Positions 34,417-43,759 of a DNA stretch of 64,000 nucleotides are shown one piece after another. Under the pieces are notes generated by a model. It did not search any database, had not been told where the DNA came from, and saw nothing but the letters and a program-made list of their open reading frames with translations. The translations under genes were made by a program, and so were the position numbers. How positions within the stretch are numbered: the stretch's first letter is position 1; each line of letters opens with the position of its first letter. Source of the stretch: Pseudomonadales bacterium (GTDB lineage Bacteria; Pseudomonadota; Gammaproteobacteria; Pseudomonadales; UBA5518). The DNA is taken from contig JAJVIG010000010.1 in NCBI GenBank assembly GCA_022072145.1, positions 20,490 to 84,489 on the forward strand. The letters run 5' to 3'.

Positions 34417-34422
34417 ACGGGA

Positions 34423-34441
34423 GCCGGCAGCCCCTGCCGGC
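34423..34441. other. Perfect hairpin between porin and monooxygenase-fold gene
   Basis: GCCGGCAG (34423-34430) and CTGCCGGC (34434-34441) form an 8-bp perfect stem with a 3-nt loop, 7 bp after the porin stop. There is no T tract, so it is not a typical intrinsic terminator. It could stabilise the porin mRNA end or weaken read-through. Confidence 0.35.
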
Positions 34442-34452
34442 GGGAGGGCGGG

Positions 34453-34782
34453 ATGTTCGTCGCGGTCTATTGCTGGCGCGTGAAACCCGGCCGGGAAGAG
34501 CAGTTCCGCGAGGCGTGGCGCACCGGCACGCGCGCGATCGTGCGTATCTACGGCGGACTCGGTTCACGCCTGCATCGTGAGCGTGACGGACGCTTCGTGG
34601 CGATCGCCGAATGGCCCGACGAGGCAACCTGGCAACGCGCGATCGAGGCGCGGATGGCCTACGACGACCCGCCGACGCGGGCGCGCTTCCTCGATGCGCT
34701 GGAGGATGCCGCGGCCGGCACGGTGCCGGTGTTCACGATGGAAGTCACCGACGACCTGCTCGCGCGCAGCGTGGCACTGTAA
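34453..34782 (+). CDS. Antibiotic biosynthesis monooxygenase (ABM)-like protein
   Basis: A 109-residue protein with the dimeric ferredoxin-like fold of the ABM family: an N-terminal strand FVAVYCWRVKPGREEQFREA, a helix, SRLHRERDGRFVAIAEWPDE and TWQRAIEAR. Members degrade heme, oxygenate quinones or simply bind small molecules. No heme-ligand Asn/His pair is obvious, so activity is open. The start follows GGGAGGGCGGG. The next gene begins 119 bp downstream, so it may end a transcript begun at the porin. Confidence 0.78.
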   Translation: MFVAVYCWRVKPGREEQFREAWRTGTRAIVRIYGGLGSRLHRERDGRFVAIAEWPDEATWQRAIEARMAYDDPPTRARFLDALEDAAAGTVPVFTMEVTDDLLARSVAL

Positions 34783-34901
34783 AAGCTGTTGCAAAGCCCT
34801 CGCCGCTCGCCTTGTGGGTTTTTGCGATGACCTCCGCAGACCGGGAGTACATGCCGTGCTCGCGCTAGCCGCCCGCAAACCGGCCGCGTTATGCTTGCGC
34901 C

Positions 34902-35912
34902 ATGCGACACGACAGACTCCTCACTCGCTGCGCGCAGGCGCTGCTCGCGACACTGCTACCCGCCATGGCCGCGCTCGCGGGCCCGGATGCGCCGTTCGCG
35001 ACCACCGACCAGAACCCGTTGCTGCAAACGCGCGGCCTGCCTTCGCCCGCCGAGTCGGCGTTGCCCGCGCCCGGGGACTGGAACTGGCGTGCCGCGCTCG
35101 ACGTGGCCAGCCATTCGGTGGAGGACGAGGCCGCGAACGGCGAGCGCATCGTGCTCGACGGCGAGAGCTGGCGTCTGAACCTGGGGCTGAGTCGCGGGGT
35201 GGGCGAGCGCGTCGCGCTCACGGTGGACCTGCCGCTGATCGCGCACAGCGGCGGCACCCTGGATGCGTTGATCGAAGGCTGGCACGACGCCTTCGGACTC
35301 AGCAACGACCGTCGCTCGGTCTTCGCACGCAACCGCCTGGTGTTCCGTCATGTGGCGCCCGACGGGGAGCGGCTGACACTCACCGACAGCGGGCAGGGTG
35401 TGGGGGATCTGCGGCTGGGTGTCGAGTGGCGCGTGCGCGCCGGCGGCCCGGCGGCGCGCAGCCTGTCGGTGCGCGCCAGTGCCGAGTTGCCGACCGGTTC
35501 GGAGTCCGCGCTGCGCGGCAGCGGCGCCACCGACGTCGCGCTGCAGTTGATGTCGACCGACCGGGCGACGCTCGCGCGCTGGAACACCACGCTCAGCTGG
35601 ATGCTGGGCGGTATACGCAGCGGCGCCGGCGAGGTGCTGCCCGCGCAGCGGCGCGAGTTCGTGGCGATCGCCAGCGCCGGTGTGGCGCACCCGCTCACGC
35701 GCCGCCTCAGTGCCAGGCTGCAGCTCGATGCGCACGGGCCCTTCTACGACAGCCCGCTGTGGCCGCTCGGTTCGAGCGGCGTGCAGCTAGCGCTCGGCGT
35801 GGGCATCGACGCCGGGTCGGCGGGCGTCTTCGACATCGCGGTCACCGAGAACCTGCGCAGCGATACCACGCCGGATTTCGGGCTGCACCTGGGTTGGCGG
35901 GGTATGCTATGA
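34902..35912 (+). CDS. DUF3187 family exported protein
   Basis: A 336-residue protein with a signal peptide (about 1-26, ALLATLLPAMAALA). It starts with the family feature PFATTDQNPLLQTRGLPSP and continues as amphipathic beta strands (WNWRAALDVASHS, VALTVDLPLIAHSGG, GVGDLRLGVEWRVR, LSVRASAELPTGSESALRGS, VQLALGVGIDAG). These suggest an outer-membrane beta barrel, typical of DUF3187. The function of the family is not known to me. The gene stands alone, with SodB 135 bp downstream. Confidence 0.85.
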   Translation: MRHDRLLTRCAQALLATLLPAMAALAGPDAPFATTDQNPLLQTRGLPSPAESALPAPGDWNWRAALDVASHSVEDEAANGERIVLDGESWRLNLGLSRGVGERVALTVDLPLIAHSGGTLDALIEGWHDAFGLSNDRRSVFARNRLVFRHVAPDGERLTLTDSGQGVGDLRLGVEWRVRAGGPAARSLSVRASAELPTGSESALRGSGATDVALQLMSTDRATLARWNTTLSWMLGGIRSGAGEVLPAQRREFVAIASAGVAHPLTRRLSARLQLDAHGPFYDSPLWPLGSSGVQLALGVGIDAGSAGVFDIAVTENLRSDTTPDFGLHLGWRGML

Positions 35913-36047
35913 ACATTGGCGCGGGCGTCCGCAATACCCAACGAAATGCGTCAACTATTGCCCCGCGACGCCGATGCGCCTAGACTCCCCCGGTCGATGA
36001 CGCGAGTGTCGCGCCGATTCACCCTGCAAGGAGACGAGGAGAACGCC

Positions 36048-36632
36048 ATGGAACACCAGTTGCCGCCGCTGCCGTACGCACGGGATGCGCTCGCGCCGCA
36101 CATGTCCGCCGAGACCTTCGATTACCACTACGCGAAGCACCACCAGGCCTACGTCACGAACCTGAACAACCTGATCAAGGGCACCGAGTTCGAGAACCGC
36201 ACGCTCGAGGAAATCGTGAAGACCGCGCCGACCGGCGGCGTCTACAACAATGCCGCGCAGGTGTGGAACCACACCTTCTTCTGGAGCTGCATGAAGCCCG
36301 CGGGCGGCGGCGTACCCAAGGGGGCGCTGGCCGATGCGATCAACCGCAAGTGGGGAAGCCTGGAGGAGTTCAGGAAGGCGTTCCAGACCAGCGCGGTCGG
36401 CAATTTCGGATCCGGCTGGACCTGGCTGGTGCGCAAGCCCGACGGCAGCGTCGACATCGTTAACATGGGTGCCGCCGGCACGCCGCTGACCACGGCCGAC
36501 AAGGCGCTGCTCTGCGTCGACGTGTGGGAACACGCGTACTACATCGACTACCGCAACCTGCGTCCGAAGTTCGTCGAGACCTTCCTCGAACACCTCGTGA
36601 ACTGGAGCTTCGTCGAAGCCAACTACGGCTGA
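36048..36632 (+). CDS. sodB: Superoxide dismutase [Fe]
   Basis: A 194-residue cytoplasmic superoxide dismutase. Metal ligands are His27 (FDYHYAKHH), His75 (AAQVWNHTFFW), Asp158 and His162 (DVWEHAYY). The AAQVWNHTFFW context and the FGSGWTWLV motif are typical of the Fe form. It converts superoxide to peroxide and oxygen. GAGGAG lies 6 bp before ATG 36048; the upstream in-frame ATG would add 44 unrelated residues. A strong intrinsic terminator follows. The assignment is firm; the Fe-versus-Mn choice rests on sequence style. Confidence 0.95.
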   Translation: MEHQLPPLPYARDALAPHMSAETFDYHYAKHHQAYVTNLNNLIKGTEFENRTLEEIVKTAPTGGVYNNAAQVWNHTFFWSCMKPAGGGVPKGALADAINRKWGSLEEFRKAFQTSAVGNFGSGWTWLVRKPDGSVDIVNMGAAGTPLTTADKALLCVDVWEHAYYIDYRNLRPKFVETFLEHLVNWSFVEANYG

Positions 36633-36650
36633 GAGCATCGCGCTCCGCTC

Positions 36651-36682
36651 CGGGCGCCCCGCACGGGGGCGCCCGAATTTTT
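36651..36682 (+). terminator. Intrinsic terminator after sodB
   Basis: CGGGCGCCCC (36651-36660) and GGGGCGCCCG (36666-36675) make a perfect 10-bp GC stem with a 5-nt loop, followed by AATTTTT. It lies 18 bp after the sodB stop, which is textbook placement for rho-independent termination. Confidence 0.88.
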
Positions 36683-36689
36683 CGCTACT

Positions 36690-36703
36690 TTTGACCGGTC
36701 AAA
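36690..36703. promoter_or_regulatory. Perfect palindrome TTTGACCGGTCAAA, possible operator
   Basis: A 14-bp perfect inverted repeat 65 bp before the DUF3943 gene start. It has the size and symmetry of TetR-family or similar dimeric repressor operators, and contains a -35-like TTGACC. A CATAAT box lies at 36731-36736 but too far for the same promoter. No regulator gene is adjacent. Confidence 0.4.
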
Positions 36704-36767
36704 CCGCATGAGACGGCGTTCGGCGTTCGGCATAATACGCCGTCGGCCGGCCACGGGCATAACAGCA

Positions 36768-37637
36768 ATGAGATCCAGGCGATTCGCCGAACGCGCGCGG
36801 GTGCTGCTCGCGGCCGGTCTGCTCGCGGCCACCGTGGCCGCTGCCGAAGACGAGCACCGCTTCAGCTATCACAGCGCCGACATAGGCAGTTGCCGATGGT
36901 GGAACGGCGCCGTCGAGGATTGCCTGACCGCGCGTGGAAACGGTGTGTTGGTCACCGGATCGGAGTATCTGCCCGCCCGCGACGGCAGGGCCGACGAGCG
37001 TGGTCTGCGCCGCGACACCAACTACTTCCTCGGCATGCAATTCGCGGTGATCGGCGTGTTGTTCGTCGCACCCGAGGGCATGAGCGGCTGGAGCGAGGAG
37101 CAGAAGGAGCAGCACCGTTTCGGCAAGTGGTGGGACAACGTCACCGGTCCGAAGTGGGACGAGGACGATCACGTCATCAACTACGTGACGCACCCCTACT
37201 GGGGGGCGGCGTACTACGTGCGCGCACGCGAGCGTGGCTACGACGACCGGCAGTCGTTCTGGTACTCGTTCATGCTGTCGACGATGTACGAGTTCGGCGC
37301 CGAAGCGCTGTTCGAGCCGGTGTCGATCCAGGATTTCTTCGTCACGCCCATCGTCGGCACCTGGCTGGGGCGGCAGTTCATGGACTGGCGGGCGCAGACC
37401 GAGGACCGCATCGAGCGCACTGGCGAGCGGCGTTTCCGCGACCGGGTCGTGCTGGGGGGTACGGATCCTCTGGGCGCGGCAAGCCGCCTGGTCGACCGCA
37501 TGCTGTGCCGCGGCGGCGAACTGCAGGCGCTGCCGTTCGTGCGCGAGCAGCCGCTGGTGATGCCGGTGGCCGGCGGCGCGGACGTCTCCACCGCCACCAC
37601 CACCGTCTACGGCGTTTCGATCGCGCTGCGCTGGTAG
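36768..37637 (+). CDS. DUF3943 domain-containing protein
   Basis: A 289-residue protein with an N-terminal signal peptide (about 1-26, VLLAAGLLAATVAAAE). The central region contains DDHVINYVTHPYWGAAYYVR and FWYSFMLSTMYEFGAEALFE followed by PVSIQDFFVTPIVGTWLGRQ, which is the DUF3943 pattern. It likely sits in the periplasm or outer membrane with short hydrophobic hairpins; function is unknown. ATG 36768 is preferred over 36708 because it gives the export signal. The gene is isolated between the sodB terminator and the oxidoreductase gene. Confidence 0.83.
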   Translation: MRSRRFAERARVLLAAGLLAATVAAAEDEHRFSYHSADIGSCRWWNGAVEDCLTARGNGVLVTGSEYLPARDGRADERGLRRDTNYFLGMQFAVIGVLFVAPEGMSGWSEEQKEQHRFGKWWDNVTGPKWDEDDHVINYVTHPYWGAAYYVRARERGYDDRQSFWYSFMLSTMYEFGAEALFEPVSIQDFFVTPIVGTWLGRQFMDWRAQTEDRIERTGERRFRDRVVLGGTDPLGAASRLVDRMLCRGGELQALPFVREQPLVMPVAGGADVSTATTTVYGVSIALRW

Positions 37638-37686
37638 ACCCCACGCCCGCCTTGCCCGTTCCGGGGCATGCCTGCGCGGGAGGCTA

Positions 37687-37717
37687 TTGACTCTTAGCCG
37701 ATAGCGGCGCTTGCTAT
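37687..37717 (+). promoter_or_regulatory. Possible promoter of the FAD oxidoreductase gene
   Basis: TTGACT at 37687-37692 and TTGCTA/TGCTAT at 37711-37717 are 18-19 bp apart, 43 bp before ATG 37760. Match to sigma-70 boxes is partial and spacing is slightly long, so this is a tentative call. Confidence 0.3.
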
Positions 37718-37759
37718 GCAGCGGGTGTTCCACTCGTCCGTTGCGGCCGGAGGCGATCC

Positions 37760-39241
37760 ATGAGCGCAGGCGATAGTTACGAGGTCATCGTGATCGGCAG
37801 CGGGCCGGGGGGCGGTGCCTGCGCCACGCTGCTGCAGAAGCGCGGTATCCGCACGCTGCTGCTGGAGAAGAACGATGTGCTGGGTGGCAAGATGTACAGC
37901 GTCGAACGCGACGGCTGGGCCTACGACATCTTCCCCCACGGGCAGGTGCCGATGCGCGGCTCGGCCTTCGAGACCGTGTTCGCCGAACTCGGGGTGGCGG
38001 ATGAGTTCGTGCGCCCGGTGGAGCCCGACGACCCGCGCGATTTCGCGCACATCACCTACCGCCGGCGCGACCGGCGCGAGCCGCGCGCGGCGAACCAGCG
38101 CCAGGCGATGGCCGATCCGGGGCCGTTCTTCGCGCTGTGGGACATCGACGAGCGCGCGCGCCAGCAGACCGTCGAGTTCATGGCCCACCTGGTCACGCTG
38201 CCCGAGGAGGCGCTCGACGAACTCGACGACCTCAGCATGCACGATTACCTCGCACGCTTCGAGGTGCCGTACGAGCTCTACAGCTACATGGCGTTCCACG
38301 CCAACGCCTCGCTGGCGGAGCCGATCGACCTGGTCGCGGCGTCCGAGCAGATCCGCATCCTCCGGCAGATCTTCCTGCAGGGCGGTGGTGGCCAGTACAA
38401 GGGCGGCTTCGGCTTCCTGACGCGCGTGATGATGCGCGAGTTCGAGCGTAACGGCGGCACCATCCTGCGCCGGCACCGGGTCGAGCGGATCCTGGTCGAG
38501 GACGGTGCAGTGCGCGGCGTCGTGACGCCGCAGGGCAGCTTCCGGGCGCCGATCGTGGTGAGCAGCGCGGGACTGCAGCCGACGGTGCTCAAACTGGTGG
38601 GCGAGGGGAATTTCGATCGTCGTTACGTGGAGCACGTGCGCTCGCTGGTTCCCGGCTGGGGTTTCACCAGCGTGCGTTATTTCCTCGAGCGGCCGGTGCT
38701 CGACGTCGGTATCTACACCTGGTACAGCGACGAGTCGTGGTGGAACACCGAGCGCTTCGCGCAGGTCAAGGCGGGCCGGATACCCGACGAGGTCTCGCTG
38801 TTCATGGTCAACCACGCGTATTTCGATCCCGATGCCGCGCCCGCCGGCAAGCAGGTCCTGGTGGCCGGAACGGTGTGCTCGGGCGATCCCGAAGCCAACG
38901 AGATCGAGGCGCTGTGGGGCCGGATGGACGAACAGATGCAGCGCTATTACCCGCAGGTATGGGCGGCGACCGCACGGCGCGAATACGCCGGCCCGCGCGA
39001 GATCAGCGAGTTCACGCGCGACGGCGTGCTGCCCGGGCAGGGTGGTGAATGCGTGGGACTGGGGCAGATCGTGGGGCAGTGCGGGCGCCACAAACCCGGG
39101 GTGCAGGCCCCGATCGGCGGGCTCTACTACGTGGGGGCCGATGCCGGGGCGGCTGGCATGGGCACGCACCAGGCGGCGCTGTCGGCCATCGAGGTCGTGC
39201 GGCTGGTGGAACGGGAGCACCGCGCGGCCTGCGTTCCGTAG
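37760..39241 (+). CDS. Phytoene desaturase-like FAD-dependent oxidoreductase
   Basis: A 493-residue flavoprotein of the CrtI/amine-oxidase superfamily. The N-terminal FAD fold is EVIVIGSGPGGGACATLLQK (from residue 8), then LLEKNDVLGGKMYS, and the C-terminal FAD contact GGLYYVGADAGAAGMGTHQA. The central part binds substrate (GGGGQYKGGFGFLTRVMMRE). Relatives desaturate carotenoids or saturate retinol-type polyenes, but no crtB, crtE or other carotenoid gene is nearby, so the substrate is open. GGAGG precedes ATG 37760. The TAG stop (39239-39241) belongs to the GTAG head of REP-like array B. Confidence 0.87.
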   Translation: MSAGDSYEVIVIGSGPGGGACATLLQKRGIRTLLLEKNDVLGGKMYSVERDGWAYDIFPHGQVPMRGSAFETVFAELGVADEFVRPVEPDDPRDFAHITYRRRDRREPRAANQRQAMADPGPFFALWDIDERARQQTVEFMAHLVTLPEEALDELDDLSMHDYLARFEVPYELYSYMAFHANASLAEPIDLVAASEQIRILRQIFLQGGGGQYKGGFGFLTRVMMREFERNGGTILRRHRVERILVEDGAVRGVVTPQGSFRAPIVVSSAGLQPTVLKLVGEGNFDRRYVEHVRSLVPGWGFTSVRYFLERPVLDVGIYTWYSDESWWNTERFAQVKAGRIPDEVSLFMVNHAYFDPDAAPAGKQVLVAGTVCSGDPEANEIEALWGRMDEQMQRYYPQVWAATARREYAGPREISEFTRDGVLPGQGGECVGLGQIVGQCGRHKPGVQAPIGGLYYVGADAGAAGMGTHQAALSAIEVVRLVEREHRAACVP

Positions 39242-39361
39242 GTTCGGCCTGCGGCCGAACATTTCGGATGTCCGGGCACAGCCCGGACCGGGCGATGTCC
39301 GCGTAGGTTCGGCCTGCGGCCGAACGGGTTTGGCACCCATGTCCGGGCACAGCCCGGACCT
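39238..39361. repeat. REP/BIME-like palindrome array B
   Basis: Two inverted pairs lie between the convergent oxidoreductase and transglycosylase genes. GTTCGGCCTGCGGCCGAAC occurs at 39242-39260 and 39306-39324; GTCCGGGCACAGCCCGGAC at 39270-39288 and 39340-39358. Each copy of the first type is preceded by CGTAG or CCGTAG. Copies are identical to array A except for one loop base in the second type. The first GTAG gives the stop codon of the oxidoreductase gene. Confidence 0.88.
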
Positions 39362-39392
39362 GCGGGAACATGTACGGGTGCGGTGTGGAACC

Positions 39393-40088
39393 TCAGGCGC
39401 GGCCGCGGTAGCGCTCGTGCAGCAGTTTGACGCGCTGCACGTAGGTGCGGGTCTCGGCGAACGGCGGCACGCCGCCGTACTTCGCTACCGCGCCGGGGCC
39501 GGCGTTGTACGCGGCGGTCGCCAGCGTCACGTCGCCGCGGTACTGCCCGAGCAGCATCGCCAGGTACTTCACCCCGCCGTCGATGTTCTGCTGCGCCGCG
39601 AACGGATCGGCCACGCCCATGTCGCTCGCGGTGCCGGGCATCAGTTGCATCAGCCCGATCGCGCCCTTGCGCGAGACCGCGCTCGGGTTGAAACCCGACT
39701 CGGCGTGGATCAGCGCGCGGACCAGCGCCGGGTCCACACCGTGGCGGCGCGCGGCGGCGGCGATCTGCGGTGAGTATTCGTTGGTGAACAGCCGCGTCGC
39801 GCGCCAGTTCACCTTCGAGTTCGGGTCGCAGGCGTAGCAGGAGAACTCCATCACGCTGAACGAGCGCTGGCGCGCCGGCACCTTGTCGGTGAACGCCACC
39901 ACGCCGTCCTGCTGGCGGTAGGTGTAGACGCGGTAGCGCGGCGCCTCGTCGGCGACGTTGCCGAAGCTGTTGGGTTTGCCGGCGGCGTCGGTCGCCGCTG
40001 CCTGCAGCGGCAGCAGCACGGCCAGCAGCGCCGCCAGCGTGCGCCGGAGCGGGCGGGAAAGCGTGGCGGAGTGGCGGTGAGCTTTCAT
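39393..40088 (-). CDS. Lytic transglycosylase (Slt/MltC-type catalytic domain) with DUF4124-like N-terminus
   Basis: A 231-residue periplasmic protein with a signal peptide (about 1-33). Residues 50-75 (YRVYTYRQQDGVVAFTDK) resemble a DUF4124 module. The catalytic domain from about 105 has Glu130 in ALIHAESGFNPSAVSRKGA, then GLMQLMPGTASDMGV and TLATAAYNAGPGAVAKYGG, the classic SLT signature. It cleaves peptidoglycan to 1,6-anhydromuropeptides. Two Cys (CYAC, 84-87) are unusual and may form a disulfide. It is a single gene on the minus strand; 40089-40197 should hold its promoter. Confidence 0.9.
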   Translation of the reverse strand: MKAHRHSATLSRPLRRTLAALLAVLLPLQAAATDAAGKPNSFGNVADEAPRYRVYTYRQQDGVVAFTDKVPARQRSFSVMEFSCYACDPNSKVNWRATRLFTNEYSPQIAAAARRHGVDPALVRALIHAESGFNPSAVSRKGAIGLMQLMPGTASDMGVADPFAAQQNIDGGVKYLAMLLGQYRGDVTLATAAYNAGPGAVAKYGGVPPFAETRTYVQRVKLLHERYRGRA

Positions 40089-40197
40089 CGCACTGGGTGA
40101 TGGTGTCCGGCCTGGTGTCCCAAGGTTAGCCCATCTGCTTGTGCTGGCAACCGTCGGCTGCCGGCGGCGTGATCGTGCGCACGCGCTCTGCCGCTGA

Positions 40198-42588
40198 TCA
40201 GTCACCGCCGGGCCAGGTCCAGTCACGGATCTGCGGCGGGTCGATGCCGTGCGCGTGCGCGTAACGCAGGCAGTCGAAGCGCCGGTCGCGCAGCTGCTGC
40301 TTCGCGTGCGCCCCGCGCGCCTGCAGGCGCGGCACGCGGTCGATCACGTCGATCGCGAGGCTGAAGCGGTCCACCTCGTTCTCGATCGCGAGTTCGAGCG
40401 GGGTGTTGATGTTGCCGCGTTCCTTGTAGCCGCGCACGTGCAGGTTGGCGTGGTTGGTGCGCCGGTACGCGAGGCGGTGGATCAGCCACGGGTAGCCGTG
40501 GAAATTGAAGATGATCGGCCGGTCGAGCGTGAACAGGCTGTCGAAATCGCGCGCCGGGAGCCCGTGCGGGTGCTCGGTTTCCGGCGTCAGCGTGTACAGG
40601 TCCACCACGTTCACGAAACGCATGCGCAGGTCCGGGAACAGCTCGCGCAGCAGCGCCACTGCGGCCAGCGCCTCGCGCGTGGCGGTGTCGCCGCAGCCGG
40701 CGACCACCACGTCGGGTTCGCTGTCGCGGTCGTTGCTCGCCCATTCCCAGATGCCTATGCCCTGCGCGCAGTGGCGCAGCGCCGCGTCCATGTCGAGGTA
40801 CTGCAGGTGCTGCTGCTTGTCGCAGACGATCACGTTGATGCGGTCGGTACTGGCGAGGCAGCGCTGGGCGACCGCGAGCAGCGAGTTCGCATCCGGCGGC
40901 AGATAGATGCGCGTGACCTCGGGGCTCTTGGTCACCACCACGTCGAGAAAACCGGGATCCTGGTGCGTGAAGCCGTTGTGGTCCTGCCGCCAGACGGTCG
41001 AGGTGATCAGCAGGTTCAGCGAGGATACCGGCGCTCGCCACGCGATGCGCTGCGCGGTGGCCAGCCACTTCGCGTGCTGGTTGAACATCGAGTCGATCAC
41101 GTGCGCGAAGGCCTCGTAGGTCGACAGGAATCCGTGGCGACCGCTCAGCAGGTAGCCCTCCAGCCAGCCTTCCAGCGTGTGCTCGCTGAGGTATTCCATC
41201 ACGCGCCCGTCGCGCGCGAGTTCGCCGCCGTCGGCGTCCTCGGGCAGCAGCGAGGCCAGCCAGGTCTTGCCGCTGGCCTCGTAGACCGCGTCGAGCTTGT
41301 TCGAGGTGGTCTCGTCGGGGCCGAACACGCGGAAATTGCCGGAGTTGGCGCGCAGCACGTCGCGCAGCAGCGCGCCCAGCGGGCGCGTGTTGCCGGCGCT
41401 CGTGCGTCCGGGTGCGCTCACAGGCACTGCGTGCGTGCGGATGTCGGGCAGCCGCAGCGGCCGGCGCAGCAGGCCGCCGTTGGCGTGCGGGTTCGCGCTC
41501 ATGCGGCGTGTCCCGCGTGGCAACAGCGCGCGGAGCAGTGGCCGGGGGAATCCGTCGCCATCGAACAGTTCCCCGGGCCGGTACGAGCGCAGCCACTGCT
41601 CGAGCATGCGCAGTTGCTCCGGATCGTCGCGCACCGCGCCGAGCGGCACCTGGTGCGCGCGCCAGGTGCCCTCGATGCGGTGGCCGCCGACGTGTTGCGG
41701 CCCGGTCCAGCCCTTCGGCGTGCGCAGCACGATCATCGGCCAGCGCGGGCGCTCGACCGATGCGCTCCCCCGCGCGGCTTGCTGGGCGTTGCGGATCTGG
41801 TGCAGGCAGGCATCCAGCGCGTCGGCCATCGCCCGGTGCATCGCGGCCGGCTCGTCGCCCTCGACGAAGTGCGGGGTCCAGCCGTAGCCGCGCAACAGGG
41901 CCTCGAGTTCCTCGTGGTCGATGCGCGCGAGTACCGTGGGGTTGTTGATCTTGTAGCCGTTGAGGTTCAGCACCGGCAGCACCGCCCCGTCGCGTGCCGG
42001 GTTGAGGAACTTGTTGCCGTGCCAGGCCGTCGCCAGCGGGCCGGTCTCGGCCTCGCCGTCTCCTACCACCACGGTGACCAGCAGTCCGGGGTTGTCGAAA
42101 GCGGCGCCGAAGGCGTGCGACAGCGAGTAGCCGAGTTCCCCGCCCTCGTGGATCGAGCCCGGCGTCTCCGGCGTGCAGTGGCTGCCGATGCCTCCCGGGA
42201 ACGAGAAGCAGCGGAAGAACTCGCGCATGCCGTCGCGGCCCTCGCCCCGGTCCGGATAGACCTCGCCGTAGCTGCCCTCGAGCCAGGCCGGTGCCAGCAC
42301 GCCGGGAGCACCGTGGCCGGGGCCGGCGAGGAAGATCGCATCGAGGTCGTGCGCGACGATCAGCCGGTTCAGGTGCGCCCACGTGAAGCTGAGCGCCGGG
42401 CTCGCGCCCCAGTGCCCGAGCAGGCGTTGCTTGATGTGCGCAGGCGCCAGTGGCTCCTCCAGCAGAGGGTTGTCGCGCAGGTAGATCATGCCGGCGGCGA
42501 GGTAGTTGCAGGCCCGCCAGAACGCGTCCACGCGCGCGAGTGTGATGTCTTCGGTGGCGTCGACGCCCGGGTTGCGCTTCGGCTCCAT
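40198..42588 (-). CDS. xfp: Phosphoketolase (xylulose-5-phosphate/fructose-6-phosphate)
   Basis: A 796-residue TPP enzyme of normal family length. It splits xylulose-5-P or fructose-6-P with phosphate into acetyl-phosphate and an aldose phosphate. Visible motifs are [20 protein letters not shown] (from 87), [20 protein letters not shown] (135-154) and [20 protein letters not shown] (173-192), which holds the TPP-binding GDG. Also seen are [27 protein letters not shown] and [19 protein letters not shown] near the end. It is the last gene of an operon, 17 bp after acetate kinase, which turns the acetyl-phosphate into ATP. Assignment is firm. Confidence 0.96.
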   Translation of the reverse strand: MEPKRNPGVDATEDITLARVDAFWRACNYLAAGMIYLRDNPLLEEPLAPAHIKQRLLGHWGASPALSFTWAHLNRLIVAHDLDAIFLAGPGHGAPGVLAPAWLEGSYGEVYPDRGEGRDGMREFFRCFSFPGGIGSHCTPETPGSIHEGGELGYSLSHAFGAAFDNPGLLVTVVVGDGEAETGPLATAWHGNKFLNPARDGAVLPVLNLNGYKINNPTVLARIDHEELEALLRGYGWTPHFVEGDEPAAMHRAMADALDACLHQIRNAQQAARGSASVERPRWPMIVLRTPKGWTGPQHVGGHRIEGTWRAHQVPLGAVRDDPEQLRMLEQWLRSYRPGELFDGDGFPRPLLRALLPRGTRRMSANPHANGGLLRRPLRLPDIRTHAVPVSAPGRTSAGNTRPLGALLRDVLRANSGNFRVFGPDETTSNKLDAVYEASGKTWLASLLPEDADGGELARDGRVMEYLSEHTLEGWLEGYLLSGRHGFLSTYEAFAHVIDSMFNQHAKWLATAQRIAWRAPVSSLNLLITSTVWRQDHNGFTHQDPGFLDVVVTKSPEVTRIYLPPDANSLLAVAQRCLASTDRINVIVCDKQQHLQYLDMDAALRHCAQGIGIWEWASNDRDSEPDVVVAGCGDTATREALAAVALLRELFPDLRMRFVNVVDLYTLTPETEHPHGLPARDFDSLFTLDRPIIFNFHGYPWLIHRLAYRRTNHANLHVRGYKERGNINTPLELAIENEVDRFSLAIDVIDRVPRLQARGAHAKQQLRDRRFDCLRYAHAHGIDPPQIRDWTWPGGD

Positions 42589-42605
42589 GGTGCGGTACTC
42601 CTCGT

Positions 42606-43742
42606 TCAGGTGGCGATCAGCGCCGCGACTTCGCGCGCGATCTCCAGTTCCTCGTTGCCCGGGATCACCAATACGGCGACGCGCGAGGACGCAGCATGAA
42701 TCGCCATCCCGACAGTTCCATGACACGCCGCGTTGCGCGCGGCGTCGAGCGCGATGCCGAAGCCCTCCAGCCCGGTCAGGATACGGGCCCGGATGCGCGC
42801 GTCGTGCTCGCCGATGCCGGCCGTGAACACCAGCGCGTCCACGCGCCCCAGCGTGGCGAGGTAGGCGCCGATGTACTTGCGCACGCGGTAGCAGTACATC
42901 GCGAGCGCGCGCCCGGCATCGGCATCGCCGGCATCCGCCAGCGCGTGCACCGCGCGCATGTCGTTGCTGCCGCACAATCCGTGCAGTCCGCAGCCGTGGT
43001 TCAGCGTGTGCTCGAGCTCGTGCGACGCCACCCCCGCGCGCAGCAGGTACAGTAACACGCCGGCGTCCAGATCCCCGGCACGCGTGCCCATCACGAGCCC
43101 TTCCAGCGGCGTCATGCCCATCGAGGTATCGATCGCCACACCGCCGCGGATGGCGGTGGCGCTGGAGCCGTTGCCGAGGTGCAGCGTGACCAGGTCGAGC
43201 GCCTCGAGCGGCTTGCCGAGCAGTGAGGCCGCCTCGCGGCTGACCTGGCGATGCGAGGTGCCGTGGAAACCGTAGCGACGGATCCCTCGCTCGCGCCATG
43301 CCTGCGGCAGCGCGTACTCGCGCGCCTCGGCCGGCAGCGAGTGATAAAAAGCGGTATCGAACACCGCGACCTGCGGGCGCCGCGGCAGTTGCTCGCGCGC
43401 GAGTTCGATGCCGAGCCGGTTCGCGGGGTTGTGCAGCGGAGCGAGTGCGTCGAGTTGCTCGAGCGTGGCGAGCGCGGCGTCGTCGATCAGGGTCGCGGCG
43501 TGGAAGTGTTCGCCGCCGTGCACCACGCGATGCCCGACCGCGACGATGGCATCGTGGTCCGGTACGGCGGCGAGCGCCTGTGCAAGCGCGCTGCGGTGAT
43601 CGGGCGGGCCACCGTCGGCGCCGCCTTCGCCGATGCGCTCGATGCGCCCGCTGCACAGCACGCGCTCCGCGCGCATCTCGTACACGCTGTACTTCAGCGA
43701 GGAGCTGCCGCAGTTCAGCACCAGCACCGGCAGGGCGGTCAT
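42606..43742 (-). CDS. ackA: Acetate kinase
   Basis: A 378-residue ASKHA-fold kinase making ATP and acetate from acetyl-phosphate. Landmarks are [17 protein letters not shown] with Asn10, [13 protein letters not shown] with Arg72, [12 protein letters not shown] with catalytic Asp129, [37 protein letters not shown] and [16 protein letters not shown]. Between an acyl-CoA synthetase gene and phosphoketolase, it forms the energy-yielding end of the phosphoketolase shunt. The spacing of 17 bp on both sides indicates one transcript. Confidence 0.96.
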   Translation of the reverse strand: MTALPVLVLNCGSSSLKYSVYEMRAERVLCSGRIERIGEGGADGGPPDHRSALAQALAAVPDHDAIVAVGHRVVHGGEHFHAATLIDDAALATLEQLDALAPLHNPANRLGIELAREQLPRRPQVAVFDTAFYHSLPAEAREYALPQAWRERGIRRYGFHGTSHRQVSREAASLLGKPLEALDLVTLHLGNGSSATAIRGGVAIDTSMGMTPLEGLVMGTRAGDLDAGVLLYLLRAGVASHELEHTLNHGCGLHGLCGSNDMRAVHALADAGDADAGRALAMYCYRVRKYIGAYLATLGRVDALVFTAGIGEHDARIRARILTGLEGFGIALDAARNAACHGTVGMAIHAASSRVAVLVIPGNEELEIAREVAALIAT

Positions 43743-43759
43743 GGCCGCGCGGGCGTCGC

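Noticed and set aside
37760..39241. Carotenoid biosynthesis gene crtI
   Set aside because: Only the flavoprotein superfamily is supported; no crtB, crtE or crtY neighbours exist.
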